Source: Adenanthera pavonina
Lineage: Eukaryota > Streptophyta > Magnoliopsida > Fabales > Fabaceae
Length of the DNA: 64,000 nucleotides
Assembly (NCBI GenBank): GCA_026686845.1
Contig: JAIVEN010000007.1
Span: 33,725,001 to 33,789,000, forward strand
Direction: 5' to 3'
In this document: in pieces, positions 36,033-49,865 of the stretch
Layout of the letters: each line of letters opens with the position of its first letter
Position numbering within the stretch: the stretch's first letter is position 1
Program-made: the position numbers and the translations under genes
Notes under the pieces: generated by a model
Database searches by the model: none
What the model was told of the DNA's origin: nothing
Seen by the model: only the letters and a program-made list of their open reading frames with translations

Positions 36033-36309
36033 CTCCCTCCATTCTATAATATAGGAGATGTTTCTCAATTTTTTTTTATTTCCAAATATAAGAGACAAAT
36101 AAATTTTATTTGATTAATTAATGTATTTTTTTTAATTTTATTCATGATTAAAGTAGATTTACTTTTATGATAAAAGATAAGTAAAAGGTAGATTTATTTG
36201 TAATTTTAATTTATGAGAAAAATTAAATGAAAAAATATTTTTTTAATGACATATTTATGATGTGTAATTATTTTTTTTTGTTATTATATTTTAGAAAGGA
36301 AGCAAGGAG
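36033..36309. mobile_element. Stowaway MITE
   Basis: The 277-base element is flanked by TA at 36031-36032 and 36310-36311. Its ends are CTCCCTCCATTCTATAATAT and, inverted, CTCCTTGCTTCCTTTCTAAA. The CTCCCTCC terminus and TA target are the classic signature of Stowaway (Tc1/mariner-derived) elements. Confidence 0.75.
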
Positions 36310-37122
36310 TAAATGACTTGGATATGCAAAGATTAGTTACTCCTGCAAAAAGCTTGTACTTACTCATTAGGAGAAATGAAACGGGTCTGAAAACACTATG
36401 CGGGATAGCATATGTTGTTTAATTCTTGTTTCTTTTTTTTTTCCCCCTATTGTTGGTTCTTTTGATCCCTTTATCCGCATTCATATAATATAATAATTAT
36501 ATTATATCAAATTTTGTTGGTCTTAAATTTGACTTAGAAATGATGATATAATATAACATTATATATATAATTTAACAAACTTTATATCTTAAAAAAGATG
36601 TGACAAATTGGGTATATAATAACAAATTTAACAAATATTAGTCCCTTTAAAAGCCAAATTTGACAAATTTAACTCGCAGACAAATTTAAAAAAATTTCTT
36701 TATTTTTTTCATAATATATAAACATAATGTCCGTATATATTGTGTATCATATTCTTTTCGACATAGGACCCTGGTAGATTTAACCTTAGTTAATTGAAAA
36801 TTAATGGCAATACATGGGCATGAAACCCTACGTATTGTTCATGACTGATCGAATATTCAATAATAATTTTGATAGGTATTAATATAAGCGAGTGCCTCCT
36901 TCAATCTTTCATCAACAAATCAACAACCCTAAGTAACTGAAGTGCTTGTGAACTTCCTCAACCCCAATTATTTTTACAAAATAATAGTCTTTCTCTTCTC
37001 TCTCATGACTCTTTCCGCCTTCCTTTGTTATCTCATATTTTGCAAATCACAATCGTTATCCCCTTCCTAGGGTTCTCATCTATACATCTTTTCCTTTAAG
37101 TTCAACCTCTTTTGTATTTTTA

Positions 37123-37167
37123 ATGGAACAAATCTCTGCCTTCAACTTCTGCACTCAATTTGTTTGA
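37123..37167 (+). promoter_or_regulatory. Upstream ORF in the PAT1-A leader
   Basis: A 14-codon reading frame (MEQISAFNFCTQFV, then TGA) lies about 190 bases before the main start. If it is present in the mature leader it could lower translation of PAT1-A. The homologous position in PAT1-B carries different short uORFs, so the peptide is not conserved. Confidence 0.35.
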
Positions 37168-37357
37168 GATCTTTTACTCTGTTTCGATACCGTCTTAGCA
37201 GAAGTAACCTTTTGCGAATTTCTGAATAATTTATCTTCCGTTTTGATTCACCTTGAGATTTAGGACTCAAATTTTTGTTTTTAATCTCTCGCGTTTCTGG
37301 TTTCTGGGTTTATTTGGCGATTGATTGTTCATCTTTTACCATATAGTATTGGTTAAT

Positions 37358-40300
37358 ATGGATGGGTTTGGTGCTGGGGGTGATATTCAAGAGGCTCCCA
37401 ACCCACAGAATCTTAAGCAACTGGGAGATATACCTGCAGGTTTGCTTCACTTTTATTGGCCTCTTTTACTTGTTTTTTTTTTGCTTATCTGTTTAGTTAG
37501 ATCTGGTAAGCTACCAACTATTTTGAATTTTTAGAAAACGAAAGAAAAGAATTGATAGGCAATTTGTGAATCAAACATAAATTGTCTTCGTCTCTGTATG
37601 CTTACTATTCTTAGTAGCTGCTTGAGGGGCAATGGTATAAATTTCAAGTGACAAGTTATTGGAGGTGTAGAACATTTAAGTCCGATATAGAACTGCTTCT
37701 TAAAAGAACTTTGTTTATTTTTATTAACTTTAGTGTCTAAAATTAAAACGACTTTAGGAATGCTCATGTTAAATTTAATTGCATGCTATCATTGGCTACC
37801 TTGACGAAGGACAAGCTACTTTAAATATGACACGACCATTGATTTCTTGAATTGTGTCGCATGCTTGTTCGCTGTGGATGATCAAGAAGGAACTTATAGT
37901 GTGACTGTGACATAATTTATGGAGTAAGGAGTACTCCATAGACTTTGTTCATGACAAATTCTCTGGATTCAATGCTTGTATGTGGAAAATTAAATAACTG
38001 ATTCAACCGCTATTTCTGACGTAAAGAGATTGTTTGTTTTTACTTACATCTTCTGCCAAATAGTTTTCTGGATAGTACTATAGGATTGATTGACGTCCAG
38101 CATCAAAATTCTTTGTACCCAACAAGTACATCTTTGGCTTGCTAGCTATTGTAGTTGTCTTCTTCCTGAGAATTATCTCCTATTATCTATTACCTATATA
38201 TATATTTTGGTCTTCTTAGCTTTGCATGTATGTAAATAACCTCGTCACTGTGAAGCTGTGCATATGTTAATCATCTGAAAGATTTTGGTAAGAAGACTAT
38301 TGACTTCAAACTTCTATATTATGCAGGAGATGCAGTATTTGATGCTTCACAATATGCCTTTTTTGGGAAAGATGTTGTTGAGGAGATTGAATTGGGGGGA
38401 TTAGAAGATGAAGTATATGAGTTGCCTCCAGTTGAATTTGATGAGGAGGAGATTTTTTTTGGCAGAGAAGAGGTGCATGTTTATTTATTTCTATCTGAGT
38501 TCAATCCATTAAAATTACTCCAGTTGATATATTTGGGAGTTTTTGGAAAGAATGAAGAAAAGTTGGACATGTAAAATTTACACATGGTTTAATTTTCTTT
38601 TTGGTTAAGGGTTCTACATATGTTTCATTTAATGTAAGGGTTTATGCATCATGTTAATTCCTGCTTGATGTTCTTGTTAATCTGCTAATGTTCCTCCTTT
38701 ACCTCATTTGCCTCCATCTCTTAAGTGGATTATTATAATATGAAATATTCAATTTGAGGACTTATATAATAATTTTGTGATACATTATAGAATGACTGCT
38801 TCCTCCAATAGAAAAATCATGTCACCTGTTACTTTGTGTTGGCAAGTCAATTATATTGTCTTATTATACTTTCCCAGTGGGGGTAGATAAGTCAAGAAAT
38901 TGAATTAAGTTTTCAAGATTTATAATGTTGTCCAGCAACTATAGGTTAAAAAAAATTACAAGATAAAAGAAAGAAAGGAGAAAAAGCACAAAAACATTGT
39001 AAGTCTTTTAAGTGTTGTCGATTTTTTGTCTACTCCAGAGAGCTAATAGTTTTTCAGGTTTTTGTTCGTTTGGAAATTCCTAGAGACCTAGAAGGAATTT
39101 AAATACTCCAATGTCTTTCTTTTTTTCCCGAGTATAATGGCAGCTGCACCATGTTCAACCATTGTAGTATTTGCTTTTTCCTTTGTTCCTTTAATGATAG
39201 GCTAGCCATCTCTCCTTTCTTTTATTTTATCCTCCTTCTTTAAAGTTAGTTCTTTCATACATTAGGGTATAAGATATACCCCAACTTCTGAAGTTTCTTC
39301 TCTCTGTTGATAATTTTTTGTTTTCATAAAATATGTAAGTTAAGTTGCTTTTGGTAATTGTTATGTTTTGGTGCTATAATTCCACATCCATTTGCCTATG
39401 CTTATGCTGTGAATTGAACTGATTATGGTTGTTGCATTCTTTGTTACGGAGTTATTTATCTGACTTGTGTTTGTTTGAATAATGTATTTGGATGGGAAAT
39501 TAAAATTGAAAAGAAACTTGCTTGTTTGGATGAGAAAATGACAGTACTGGTTTTCTCGTGAATGTTTATTTCTCATTTAAATGGTTGCAAATATGATTCG
39601 AGAGGTTAATTTTTCTCTAATAAATTCTTTTTTCACAATGCAGGGTGAAGATATAAGATCTATTTCAGATGTTGATGATCTCACTACCACCTTTTCAAAG
39701 GTTAGATTTTTAAACATTGTCATATCAGTCCTCTTTTAAAATAAAAACAAAAAAATCGAATTGTCACAATTATAATTTCATTTGTCATCTTAAGTAGCAT
39801 GAAGTTGTTGTTATTGTGAGACAGTAATGTGATGTCTAAATAATATGCCTTGTAACTCAATCAATTGTTAAGATATTGTGGATAATGTCATTTCCTCCCA
39901 TTGCTGAATAGGTGAGTGAGTTTCAGAGGGCTATATTGGGAAACTGTATCAGATAGTTAGAGCAATGCTAAATTAGTGGCGTCCTTTTCTAGAAGGGGAT
40001 ATAGGAAAACCATTTTATTGCTGGTATCATCTTCAAAAAATCAGACCTTTTACGCGGTGAAAATCTTGAAATAGTAAGGGAGGTTTATGATTTTGGAAGT
40101 TTTGGCAAAGGCATTTTCAATATGGAAAAATTGAGTAATGGAGCTAGTTGTTAAGCATTTGGTTAGTCTTAACCACTCTTTCAGTTGTGTTCTTAAATTG
40201 TAAATTTCTTTGCCAAAAGTCTGAGTCATAGTTCTCCCAAATAGATGCAGCCTTCAACCTAGGATAACTGGTCTCATGTGTGTTGGTTTCAAACATAAGA

Positions 40301-43300
40301 TATTGGTCAGTGGAAGATATTTTTGTGCTGGAGATATGGGGCCTTATTTTTCTGTAAAATGAACTAATGAAGAATAAGCTCTCAAGATGACTGTCTTGAG
40401 CTAGTGACCAATATTTTAATTGCTGAGGGAATACCGTAGATTTTACTTGTGTACTTTTTATCCATCTGGCTTCCTGTTTCCTCTAGTCGCTGGTGTTCAT
40501 GTATTTTCTTCAATAAACCTTTTATCCATTGAAAAAGGAAGAAAAGAAAAAAAAAAAAAAGAATGAGAAGATATTTTTGAAAGGAAGATATATCTGATAA
40601 TCATGCATCATTGCTATCATATGATATGATGGTTTTTTGAAGCTGTTGCTTCTGTAAAGTATATGTTGCTTTTTATTTTCTTCTGCGCATGCATGGGTTC
40701 CATCAATGCTTGTGGATTCAGTTGTTTGTTATAATGCTGATGATAAAGTTGGCTTATTTTGATTACCTATACACTTTCTTTTATATGATGATTGGCATTC
40801 AATTTTAAGATTGTTCTCTCATTTCAGTTGAGCACAGTTGTTAGTGGAACAAGAAGCATGGGACTTATGGGTGAACAAGGATCAAGAGAAAGTGAGTACA
40901 GCTATTACACAAATATCATTTAAAGCATATGCAAACTTCTCTTGCTTTTTGCCCCTCTAAATCTGTAATTGATTTATATGACGAATAGATGCCTACTGTT
41001 GTCATCCAGTATGAATATTATTATCTTCTATCTATGAAATATTTTTACCTTCAATATCACGTTTTGTCTTGGTTATGCATGTTATTAGTGCTGGGGCACT
41101 GACCTCTGGCTACACTGGTTGGTGTCTTCCTTTAATATGCCCCATTTTGCTCCCTGCAGCTGAGTTTTTGTTATTTGATTGTATGAGCACAAAATTTTAT
41201 TACCACTATGTATGTGGAAGAAATGCTCAATCTGCTGCATCGATGTATTATGAATATGCTGCTCCATAAAAGTATGTATCCGCACAAAGTGTATCAATTT
41301 TTTGTAGGCACTGCTTTTAGTAAGAAATACAAAATATTCCTATTTTTCTTATGTATTAAAAAATTGTTCTATTTTTTACCCCTAAAGGTCCTATGCAGTA
41401 GTAAATGCTATTCTTTCCTGATATTGAAAGTTGAAGAAATGATCCATTACTCCATTTGGTTATGCCAGACTTTGGGGTTTGAAAGAGATGTATGATTTTT
41501 CTTTGTTTTGAGATTGTGCACTGATCCTTTTGCTGTTTACATTTTTTTGTATTAGTTGACTGAATTCTTTATATTACTCTTGGAATATTTTATTTAGATT
41601 CATCTGCTGCTGAATGGGCACAAAGGGACAACATTTCTAATTGGTTTGATCAGCATGAATATGAAAGCAAAGGTGCTCAGGATGGCAAAAGATGGTCATC
41701 ACAGCCGCATTCTTCATTGGTTCAGTTACAAGAGTCTAAGGCATTGTATAGAACATCTTCATATCCCGAGCAACAACAACAGCTGCAATTTTCTAGTGAA
41801 CCAATTTTGGTTCCAAAGTCTTCTTATCCTCTCTCTGGTAGCAGGTCCCTGCAGGCTTCTCCAAATCAGAGTGCAGGCCACCTGAATATGCCATATCATG
41901 TTGGTGGATCTCAGATGCCATTGTCTTCATCCAATCATTCTCATTTCTCCAATTCTCAGTTTCAGTTGACTGGCTTACCTGGGTCCCATTTTGGTGGGAA
42001 TATGCATCAATTTACAAGTGGTTCTCCTGTTAATAATCGAATGTCTAACCAATGGGTCAACCAAGTAGGATTATATCCTGGTGATCATCCCAACCTACAG
42101 AACAATTTATTGCCACAACAATTGCCCCTTCATAATGGATCGATGCCTCCACATCTGGTGACTCAATTGCAGCAACAGAAGCAGAGAATGCATCCTTCTC
42201 TTCAACCTTCTCCAGGCTTTTTATCGGGTTTCCCATCTCATACTTATAATCCCAATACTTCTACTGGTGTACCCATGATAGGCAAATATGAACAGATGCT
42301 TGGGCTGATCGACATGAGAGATCAGAGACCAAAGTTAGCTCCCAAAGGTAGACAGAATCTTCGGTTTCCTCAACAAAGTTTCGATGTGAATTTCCAGAAG
42401 AGTGAAAGTGGATGGCCACAATTTAGATCCAAATATATGACAACTGAGGAGATTGAAAATATTCTTAGGATGCAGCTTGCAGCAACACATAGTAATGATC
42501 CATATGTAGATGATTACTATCACCAGGCTTGTCTGGCAAAAAAGTCTTCTACTGCTAAATTGAAGCATCATTTCTGTCCAAATCAAATTAGGGAACTTCC
42601 TCCACGAGCCCGTGCTAATACTGAGCCACATGCTTTTCTTCAGGTTGATGCTCTAGGGAGAGTTCCATTTTCATCAATTCGCAGGCCCCGTCCTCTTTTG
42701 GAAGTTGATCCTCCAAATTCTTCTTCTGCTAGTAGCACGGAGCAAAACATTCCAGACAAACCCCTTGAACAGGAGCCAATGCTTGCTGCTAGGGTTACCA
42801 TTGAGGATGGTTTATGTCTTCTTCTTGATGTAGATGATATTGATCGTTTCCTACAGTTTAATCTGCTCCAAGATGGTGGAATTCAGTTAAAGCAGCGTCG
42901 ACAGGATCTATTGGAAGAACTTGCTACCTCACTTCAATTAGTTGACCCTCTGGGAAAGAATGGCCATACAGCTGGGCTTGCTGCAAAAGATGATTTTGTC
43001 TTCCTGAGGATAGTTTCCTTACCCAAGGGATGGAAGCTTCTTGCTAAGTACCTTCAACGTATTTTTCCTGGTGGTGAGCTTATGCGGATAGTCTGCATGG
43101 CCATCTTTCGTCATTTAAGGTTCTTATTTGGTAGTTATCCCTCTGACCCAGCTGCAGCAGAAACTGTAAGTAACCTTGCTAAGGTTGTTTCAATGTGTGT
43201 CCATGGAATGGATCTTGGAGCACTTAGTGCTTGTCTTGCGGCGGTAGTTTGTTCCTCAGAGCAGCCCCCTCTACGTCCTCTAGGAAGCTCTGCTGGAGAT

Positions 43301-43669
43301 GGGGCTTCCTTAATTTTTGTATCTTTGCTAGAGAGGGCCACTGAACTTTTAACTGATCATCATGCTGCTAGCAACTGTAATATGGCCAATCGGTCACTTT
43401 GGCAGGCCTCATTTGATGAATTCTTTTCCCTTCTTACTAAATATTGTGTGAACAAATATGACAGTATCATGCAATCATTGCTTATGCAAGGGACACCAAA
43501 TACGGCTGTCATTGGGTCAGATGCTGCCAGGGCTATTAGTAGGGAAATGCCTGTTGAGCTCTTACGTGCTAGTCTTCCTCACACCAATGATCACCAAAAA
43601 AAGCTATTACTTGATTTCGCTCAACGCTCTGTGCCTTTTGCTGGATTTAATAACAATTCTGGGGGGTAG
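37358..43669 (+). CDS. PAT1: PAT1 decapping activator homologue, upstream copy (PAT1-A)
   Basis: Five exons (37358-37439, 38327-38472, 39644-39700, 40828-40891, 41598-43669) give 806 residues. PAT1 scaffolds 5' mRNA decay, linking the LSM1-7 ring and DDX6-type helicases to the DCP1/DCP2 decapping enzyme in P-bodies. The N-terminus carries the conserved acidic motif FDASQYAFFG...EEIELGGLEDE (about residues 32-55). A Gln/Ser/Asn-rich middle follows (NWFDQ, LYRTSSYPEQ, SSEP). The conserved C-terminal helical Pat domain begins near residue 516 (VTIEDGLCLLLDVDDIDRFL). Intron phases are 1, 0, 0, 1 and all introns are GT-AG. The protein ends at GG; a G run of six at 43661-43666 puts TAG in frame, whereas five would restore a tail ending SESVLN like the neighbour's. 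A paralogue lies 6.2 kb downstream on the same strand. Confidence 0.93.
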
Positions 43670-44060
43670 CAGTGGCCATGTGCACTCAGAGTCAGTGCTG
43701 AATTAATTAATTATGTACTTGGACATTTAAATAAGGAGCATGATTTTGAAGTAAAATATGACGGTAACTGTAGGCACTCCTGTAGCAGTCTGATGTGGAA
43801 GCTTGAGTTGGATCTATAATGGAAATTTTAGCCTCTTATTTCTTATGTTGACAGAATTCCATGGAGCCTTGTGCTGTTTTGCAATCAGGCCCATCTGTAT
43901 CATAGAGTTGGCTTGATTTGTTTCTCTTGTCTTTTATTTTTTTTCTTGACAGGGGAGCTTATTTTTTTACTCTGGTTTCTAGAGCACAGTAGTGGTTAAT
44001 ATGTACAAGTTTTAGGTATTTTTAAGTTGGATTCCCATGTTCCTTTACTAATTATCATAC
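43670..44060 (+). other. PAT1-A 3' flank with block conserved in PAT1-B
   Basis: The region around 43880-44030 aligns with 59945-60110 after the second gene. Shared words include AGGCCC, CTTGACAGGGGAGCTTATTTT and ACACAGTAGTGGTTA. It is probably 3' UTR, and TTTTCTTGACAG|GGGAGC looks like a splice acceptor in both copies. Confidence 0.5.
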
Positions 44061-44697
44061 AAAGGCATGGGATTGGTTGCATCAATGCCTACCTGTTGGA
44101 AACCCTTCCTTCTAATTGAAGTGGCTTTTGGGGTGCACAAATATATAACCAGATGACAGGTTGGCATGGCATGGCAAGCTTTTCTGAACTGCTGAAGAAT
44201 GCTGTAGCAAAGAATGTACTGTTTTGAACTTGTTTCGTAATATTACGCATTTATTTTCCTCTTGCCACCAACTCTTTATTGATCTGACTACATTAGTCTG
44301 TCTTGCTGTCTCAATGATGATTTTTCTTCAATTTCTTGATATGCTCTCACCTCATTTTTACTTTTGCTAGATATGGACAACTATGAATTTATGATATACC
44401 AAGTGTAATTTTTGAAGCTGTTCTGGTTTGTTCCTGACCCGTATTGAAGGTTTGGCACCTCTTGACTTGTTTAGTTCTAACCTTTTATTGCATGGACTTC
44501 AACCATATGATTTCCTCTGAATTGCCGATTCACATCATTCGGTTTTAACTTCAAATCTTCTTCGATGATTCATGTTTTTTATTGTTTAAGGAAAAGCTTA
44601 ATAATCTTCATCTTCTGGTCAGGCTAAAAGAAAAAAAACCAGTATTGGATCTTCTAGACATGACTCAAACAGTAGGGTAGTTAAAGTAGTTACAAAT

Positions 44698-45201
44698 AGG
44701 AGTGTTCAAAATTGAATTAATCAAATTCATAAAAAAATTGAATTAATCAATTGTTTGCCCTAAAACAAAAGAATTAATCAATTCAACTCAAATTGAATCA
44801 AATTAAGCCAAAATTGGTTTCTTACATGCAAAAATCGGTATAATTAATTTGGTTGTAGGCTTTGCTTGATTTGGTCTGGTTAGAATGGAATTGAACCAAA
44901 TGGAGAGTATGTGAAGAGTGTAGCGGACAACGACCAAATATGTGGCGTTCTTAGATTTTTTCCCCCCACTTACAAGTTGTTGAGATTAATATTTTTTACC
45001 TCAACGTAACAAAGTATTAACTCAATTATTTAGAAAAGAATTTATATATCTATAATAAAAATAAAGATAAATAAATCACTTTAAAATGAGCAAAATAAAG
45101 CAAACCAAAGTTCAAAATCTTTTTTCCCCCATAAAATTGATTGGGTAGGTTTGATTTAATTTTTATCCAAAATAAATTGATTCAAATGTATGAACACTCT
45201 A
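44698..45201. mobile_element. hAT-type MITE downstream of PAT1-A
   Basis: The 504-base element begins AGGAGTGTTCA and ends TGAACACTCTA. Both sides carry the octamer TTACAAAT (44690-44697 and 45202-45209), a perfect 8-base target duplication. These are hAT-superfamily hallmarks; there is no coding capacity. It is related by its termini to the element in PAT1-B intron 4. Confidence 0.85.
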
Positions 45202-45209
45202 TTACAAAT

Positions 45210-48200
45210 TAACATATTCACTGATCAGTAACTTGTTAATAAATTTTCATCCCCAGTCAACTATCGCAAGTCTTCATTTAGGTTTAATGTTTCTCAATAG
45301 TGACATGTGGCTGGCTGGTACTGCAGATCCTGCTCTTATATTAATTTTTCTTAAATGAATTGTCTATTCACTACTAGCAGTATTCATTTCAGTATTGACT
45401 GACTCTCTATATTTAAGGTCAACGACTAGGCCATTCTTGGTCAACTCAAGCTCTTCCAGTTCACTTGGTGTTTTTATTTTTATTAGACAGGTTTATGAAC
45501 GTTTTCGTGCAATGCCTTTAACTCAAAAGCCTACACTTTCGCATTTGGCAAGACAGGTCCTCACTTTTATGGCTAGAATCTTGGATCTCCAGATTTTTTT
45601 TTGGCCAACGGATCTTCGGATTTTAAAGTTAGAATTTTTTTCTTAATAGTTCTCAAAAACGTTGAAAAGTCAGCAAAATATAAGTCCAACTGTCTAAGCA
45701 ATGAAAGGGAAAATCACTAAAAAAATCTTAAAATATGAAAATATTTATTTAAAGATTTCAACACTTAAAAATATTACATTTAAATTTTATATCCTAGTAT
45801 AAGAATTTTTATTATTGAGCATAAATCATGGAGTATGAGTATAACATATTAAAGTATAATTTATACTTAGTACTGTAATTTTTTATACTTATTTTTCATG
45901 ATTTTATATTTATTTTTTAAGATTTTATACTGATTTTGATCATAGGACTTTGGTGTAATATTTTATAGTATTCGGACTTTTTTCAATAAATATTTTCATG
46001 TTTTGGAATTTAATATTAATTTTTGCAATAAACAATAAATATAATTATTGGTAATTAATATATCAAAACATATATAATAAAATTCATCATATTATACATA
46101 ATATGTGAATAAAATATACTTACATTTTGTTTGCTGCACATAACATATTAAAAATATTACCAATTTAAATTGACATGAATGATATTAACTTCTAAAATAA
46201 GTGGTTATAAGTTGGATTTCAAACATTCATGTATAAAATAAACTTGGTTTGAAAGGTACATTTTTTGCTTTTTCTACTCTAAGGATACTAATCTTTATCT
46301 CTAGTAGGAATACTTTTGATCATTACAAAATATATATTTTTATAACCTAATCAAACATTAGAAGATGAGATTGATTTTTTATTAGGTTTTAATATAAAAC
46401 GTTTTCTCAATATTTTTTCTCATTCTAACGTCCACTCAGTCTCCTTCTGTCTCATTTGCATTCTCCCTCTCCCTCTCTCCCTCCCTCTCTACATTCTCTC
46501 ATTTGCATTCTAACTTATTCGAAGTTCATGGATTGAGATAGAATAGATGTTAGCTCTGACTATCATTACACCTGACCCAAGTCGCATCTAATTAATTCAG
46601 TTTGTTCAAGTTAGGTGGGATTACCGGGTCATTTTTTTCCCCAAAAAGCTTTTATGATAAAAATTTATAGAATAACCTATAAAAATAAAATTTGTATATA
46701 TATTCTTATTAAGTTAAAGCTAAGTTGGCAAGCGAATCCATCATACGCTTGGTGTCATACAGTATTGAATATACAAATGTCCACTCATTATTGGGATTTT
46801 AAATTTTCTATTTCTTCCTTTTTATTTTTCGTCAATTTCGAAAACGAATAAACTCAAGGTGGGTAAGACTTGTAATTGTTTTTTTTTTTTTTTGCCACAC
46901 CACTAGGTGAGACTTGTAATTTAAGTCTCACAAATTTAATTGAGTTTTATATATTTAAATGATGTTTTCGAAAATTATGAAGAGATTTGTAATGCAATCA
47001 CCGTGCTTAATGGATGAGAACAATTCAATAAAATAATGAATAATTTGGACACTCGTCAATTAATGAAACGATGATTTAGGATTTTGAATTTAAAAATTTA
47101 GTGTGAAAATAAACTACTATGGTTTATTGGGACAAAACGCGCAGGAGAGAATATGCCAAGGAGAGGGAATAGAAGTTGTAGGAGGTCAAATTGGTCATTT
47201 CGGTTCCCCAAGCTGTAGTTTATGACATAAACGGTTTGTTTTTTAAATCTGGTTTTATTTTAGAAAAAATTTAAAATTAAAAAAAAATCCGTTCACCATG
47301 AATTTCTTAACAAATAAATTTCTTAGTTTTAAACAAACTTTATTCTGTATGTCCAAGGAAAAAAAACTGTCTTAATTATTATAATATTTTGAATTGAGTT
47401 CATTTCTTCACATAGTACTATAATTGATTATAAATTTTTTATCATAAGTGTGACTTACTATAAATTTTAGAATAAAATACATGGATCTCTCTTTAATTTT
47501 GTTGAAATTATAGAAATATTTTCTTTATTTTCAAAACCTATACTCTAGTTTAATTTTTAACACCTTTAAGAATATTTCATCAAAGATTTTAAAATCCATT
47601 TTTATTAATTAATATTCATACTAAAATAACTTAAAATTACTAATTTACCCTTATAATATAAAATATCTATTTTCTATCCAATTAAACATAAATAAATTTA
47701 AAATATTTATATATAATAATTTTTGCCAATATCTCCAAGTAATTTGACATTTTAAATATAGCATACTTATTAAATAATTTCAAATAATTAAGTTTAGAAA
47801 TATCTAAATGAACGTGACAAAAAATATTTAATTAAAAATTAATAAAAAATTGAAATGAAATAAAAACATGCTAAATCAATTAATATAAAATGTAAAAATG
47901 TGTATAAGGCTACATGTAAAAATGTGTACAGCGCTGCACTATTTCACATGCAATGAACAATGTAGTTCGTCTTGAGTTTTGGGTAAATGTACGATCATCA
48001 TTCTAGTTAAATGTTAAAAGTTAAAAAATGTGTAGAAAATATTATTAAATAAACTTTTATATTAAGAAAGGTTATTTTAGGCCAAAGAAAATATTAAATG
48101 TAGTGAATTAACATCTCATTAATAATTGAGAGATGAAAATGAAATCTTAAAAATAAATGAAATATCTATATAATATAACTTTTAATTTTAGGAGGTTTGT

Positions 48201-49540
48201 GTAGACTTTCAAAGTAGAGAGAATATTTTTGTAATTATAGAAAAATATAAGAAAGATCAAAGTATTTTATTACAAATTTTATATATGATTCTCTATATTG
48301 AATGAAGTGTAACAAATCAATGATACTTTTAATAATGTCATTTGTTATATATTTTATTATAAATATATATTGATAGGTTGAATTTTGATATATCAATGAT
48401 TAAGGTCATTTTTTTCAACACAATGAAAAATTTTCAATTTGAAAACTTTATTATATTATATATTATTTGTCATAGTGATCATAAGTGCAACTGAAATTCA
48501 ATCAGAACTAAAATTTTATTGTGTAGCTAAAAAATAAAATTTATTATATTATATATTCTTTGTCACAGTATTTTCTTATATTACAATTAGAACAATGGTT
48601 GATTGCAATTTTATCCCCATTAATATTTGTAAAAATTTTATTTTGTTTGAATCAATGTTGTCTTTTTGTTACAATCAAAATAAAATTCTATCAATTGTAG
48701 TTTTATTCTGGTAATAACAATTAACAAAAGATAAAAGTATTTTGAATGATAAAATAAAGTAAGTAGTCATGTTTTAATTGAGAAGGATTGCATTTGATAA
48801 GTTAATTATCTCTCTGATTTCTATGATTTACCAAAGCAATTATGTGTAGTGGAATTTATAAAAACAATTATGATAAAAATGAATTACACTATTTCCTTGA
48901 ATCTTATCAAACTTAGAAAAATTATTTTAAAAATAAATAAATTTAAATTTGTTTTTATTCTTTTTAAAATATTGTTATCAAAGTATGAAACTATTTATTT
49001 AAAAAATTTATGTGTATTTCAAAAATAAAAATTTCCTTTAGTTTTAATAATATTTAAAAGATATTAACAAAATTTATTTTGTAAAAAAATTAATTAATTA
49101 TAACTAAACTCTAAGCAACACCAATTTCTTCTTATTATTATTATTTTTTTTTACCTAAAACAACACTGATATTACTAACAATCAGAATGAGGAATCTACA
49201 GCTATAAGATTTTTTTCCTTAAAAAATAATTAATTACATTTACTAGCGATAATTAATTAGATTTTTTTCCTTTTCAGCCAACTAAGATATTTTTTCCTGA
49301 AAAAGCATATAATAGTAGTAGCAAGATTATTTAAACCGAAAAAATTAATCAATTCACTAAAATTTTAAACAAATAGTTTTTTAAAAGATTTTTTTTTTGC
49401 TAATAAAAATATGTTTGATCTCCAATGTTGGAGATATGAATTTACAATTTGCCCCCAGAAAAATTTGCAAATTTCCGGTGAGGGAAAATGAAGTTAGGTA
49501 CGCGACCTCCTCCATAATTCACTCGGCTAATAAATTACGA
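45210..49540. other. Intergenic DNA between the two PAT1 genes
   Basis: No gene is supported. There is a CT-rich tract at about 46436-46500 and long A/T-rich stretches. The open frame near 45395 has no recognisable domain. The right edge (about 49540-49865) resembles the PAT1-A leader and is the probable PAT1-B promoter and 5' UTR. Confidence 0.5.
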
Positions 49541-49652
49541 TGAATTTCAATATCTGCTTTCGTAGGGTTCCTCTCCAATCCTTCTCCACCTCTTTCTCCC
49601 TGCTCCATTTCTAACCCATTTTCTAATCCTTCCGGTGGGACAGATCTCTGCC

Positions 49653-49717
49653 ATGAACTAATGTACTCAATTCTTCGTACAGATCTTCTTTTTCTTTTTG
49701 CTCCCTCGCCATTCTAG
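49653..49717 (+). promoter_or_regulatory. Two overlapping upstream ORFs in the PAT1-B leader
   Basis: A minimal uORF, ATG AAC TAA (49653-49661), shares its last base with the ATG of a second, 18-codon uORF (49661-49717, MYSILRTDLLFLFAPSPF). The arrangement ATGAACTAATG is suited to termination-reinitiation if this stretch is part of the mature leader, which is not proven. Confidence 0.35.
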
Positions 49718-49865
49718 CTGAGGCATTTTATGCATTTCAAGATTGTATTTTTTTGTATCAAGTTTTCCTTTTTAGCATTAATTTTTCTTTTCTTGTTGAT
49801 CTTTTGCGTTTTTCTTTTTCTGGGTTTTCTTCCATCATCGTTTTTATGGTATACTACTTAAAGAT

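Noticed and set aside
45395..45646. 83-residue frame between the PAT1 genes
   Set aside because: No homology signal and no promoter or splice context.
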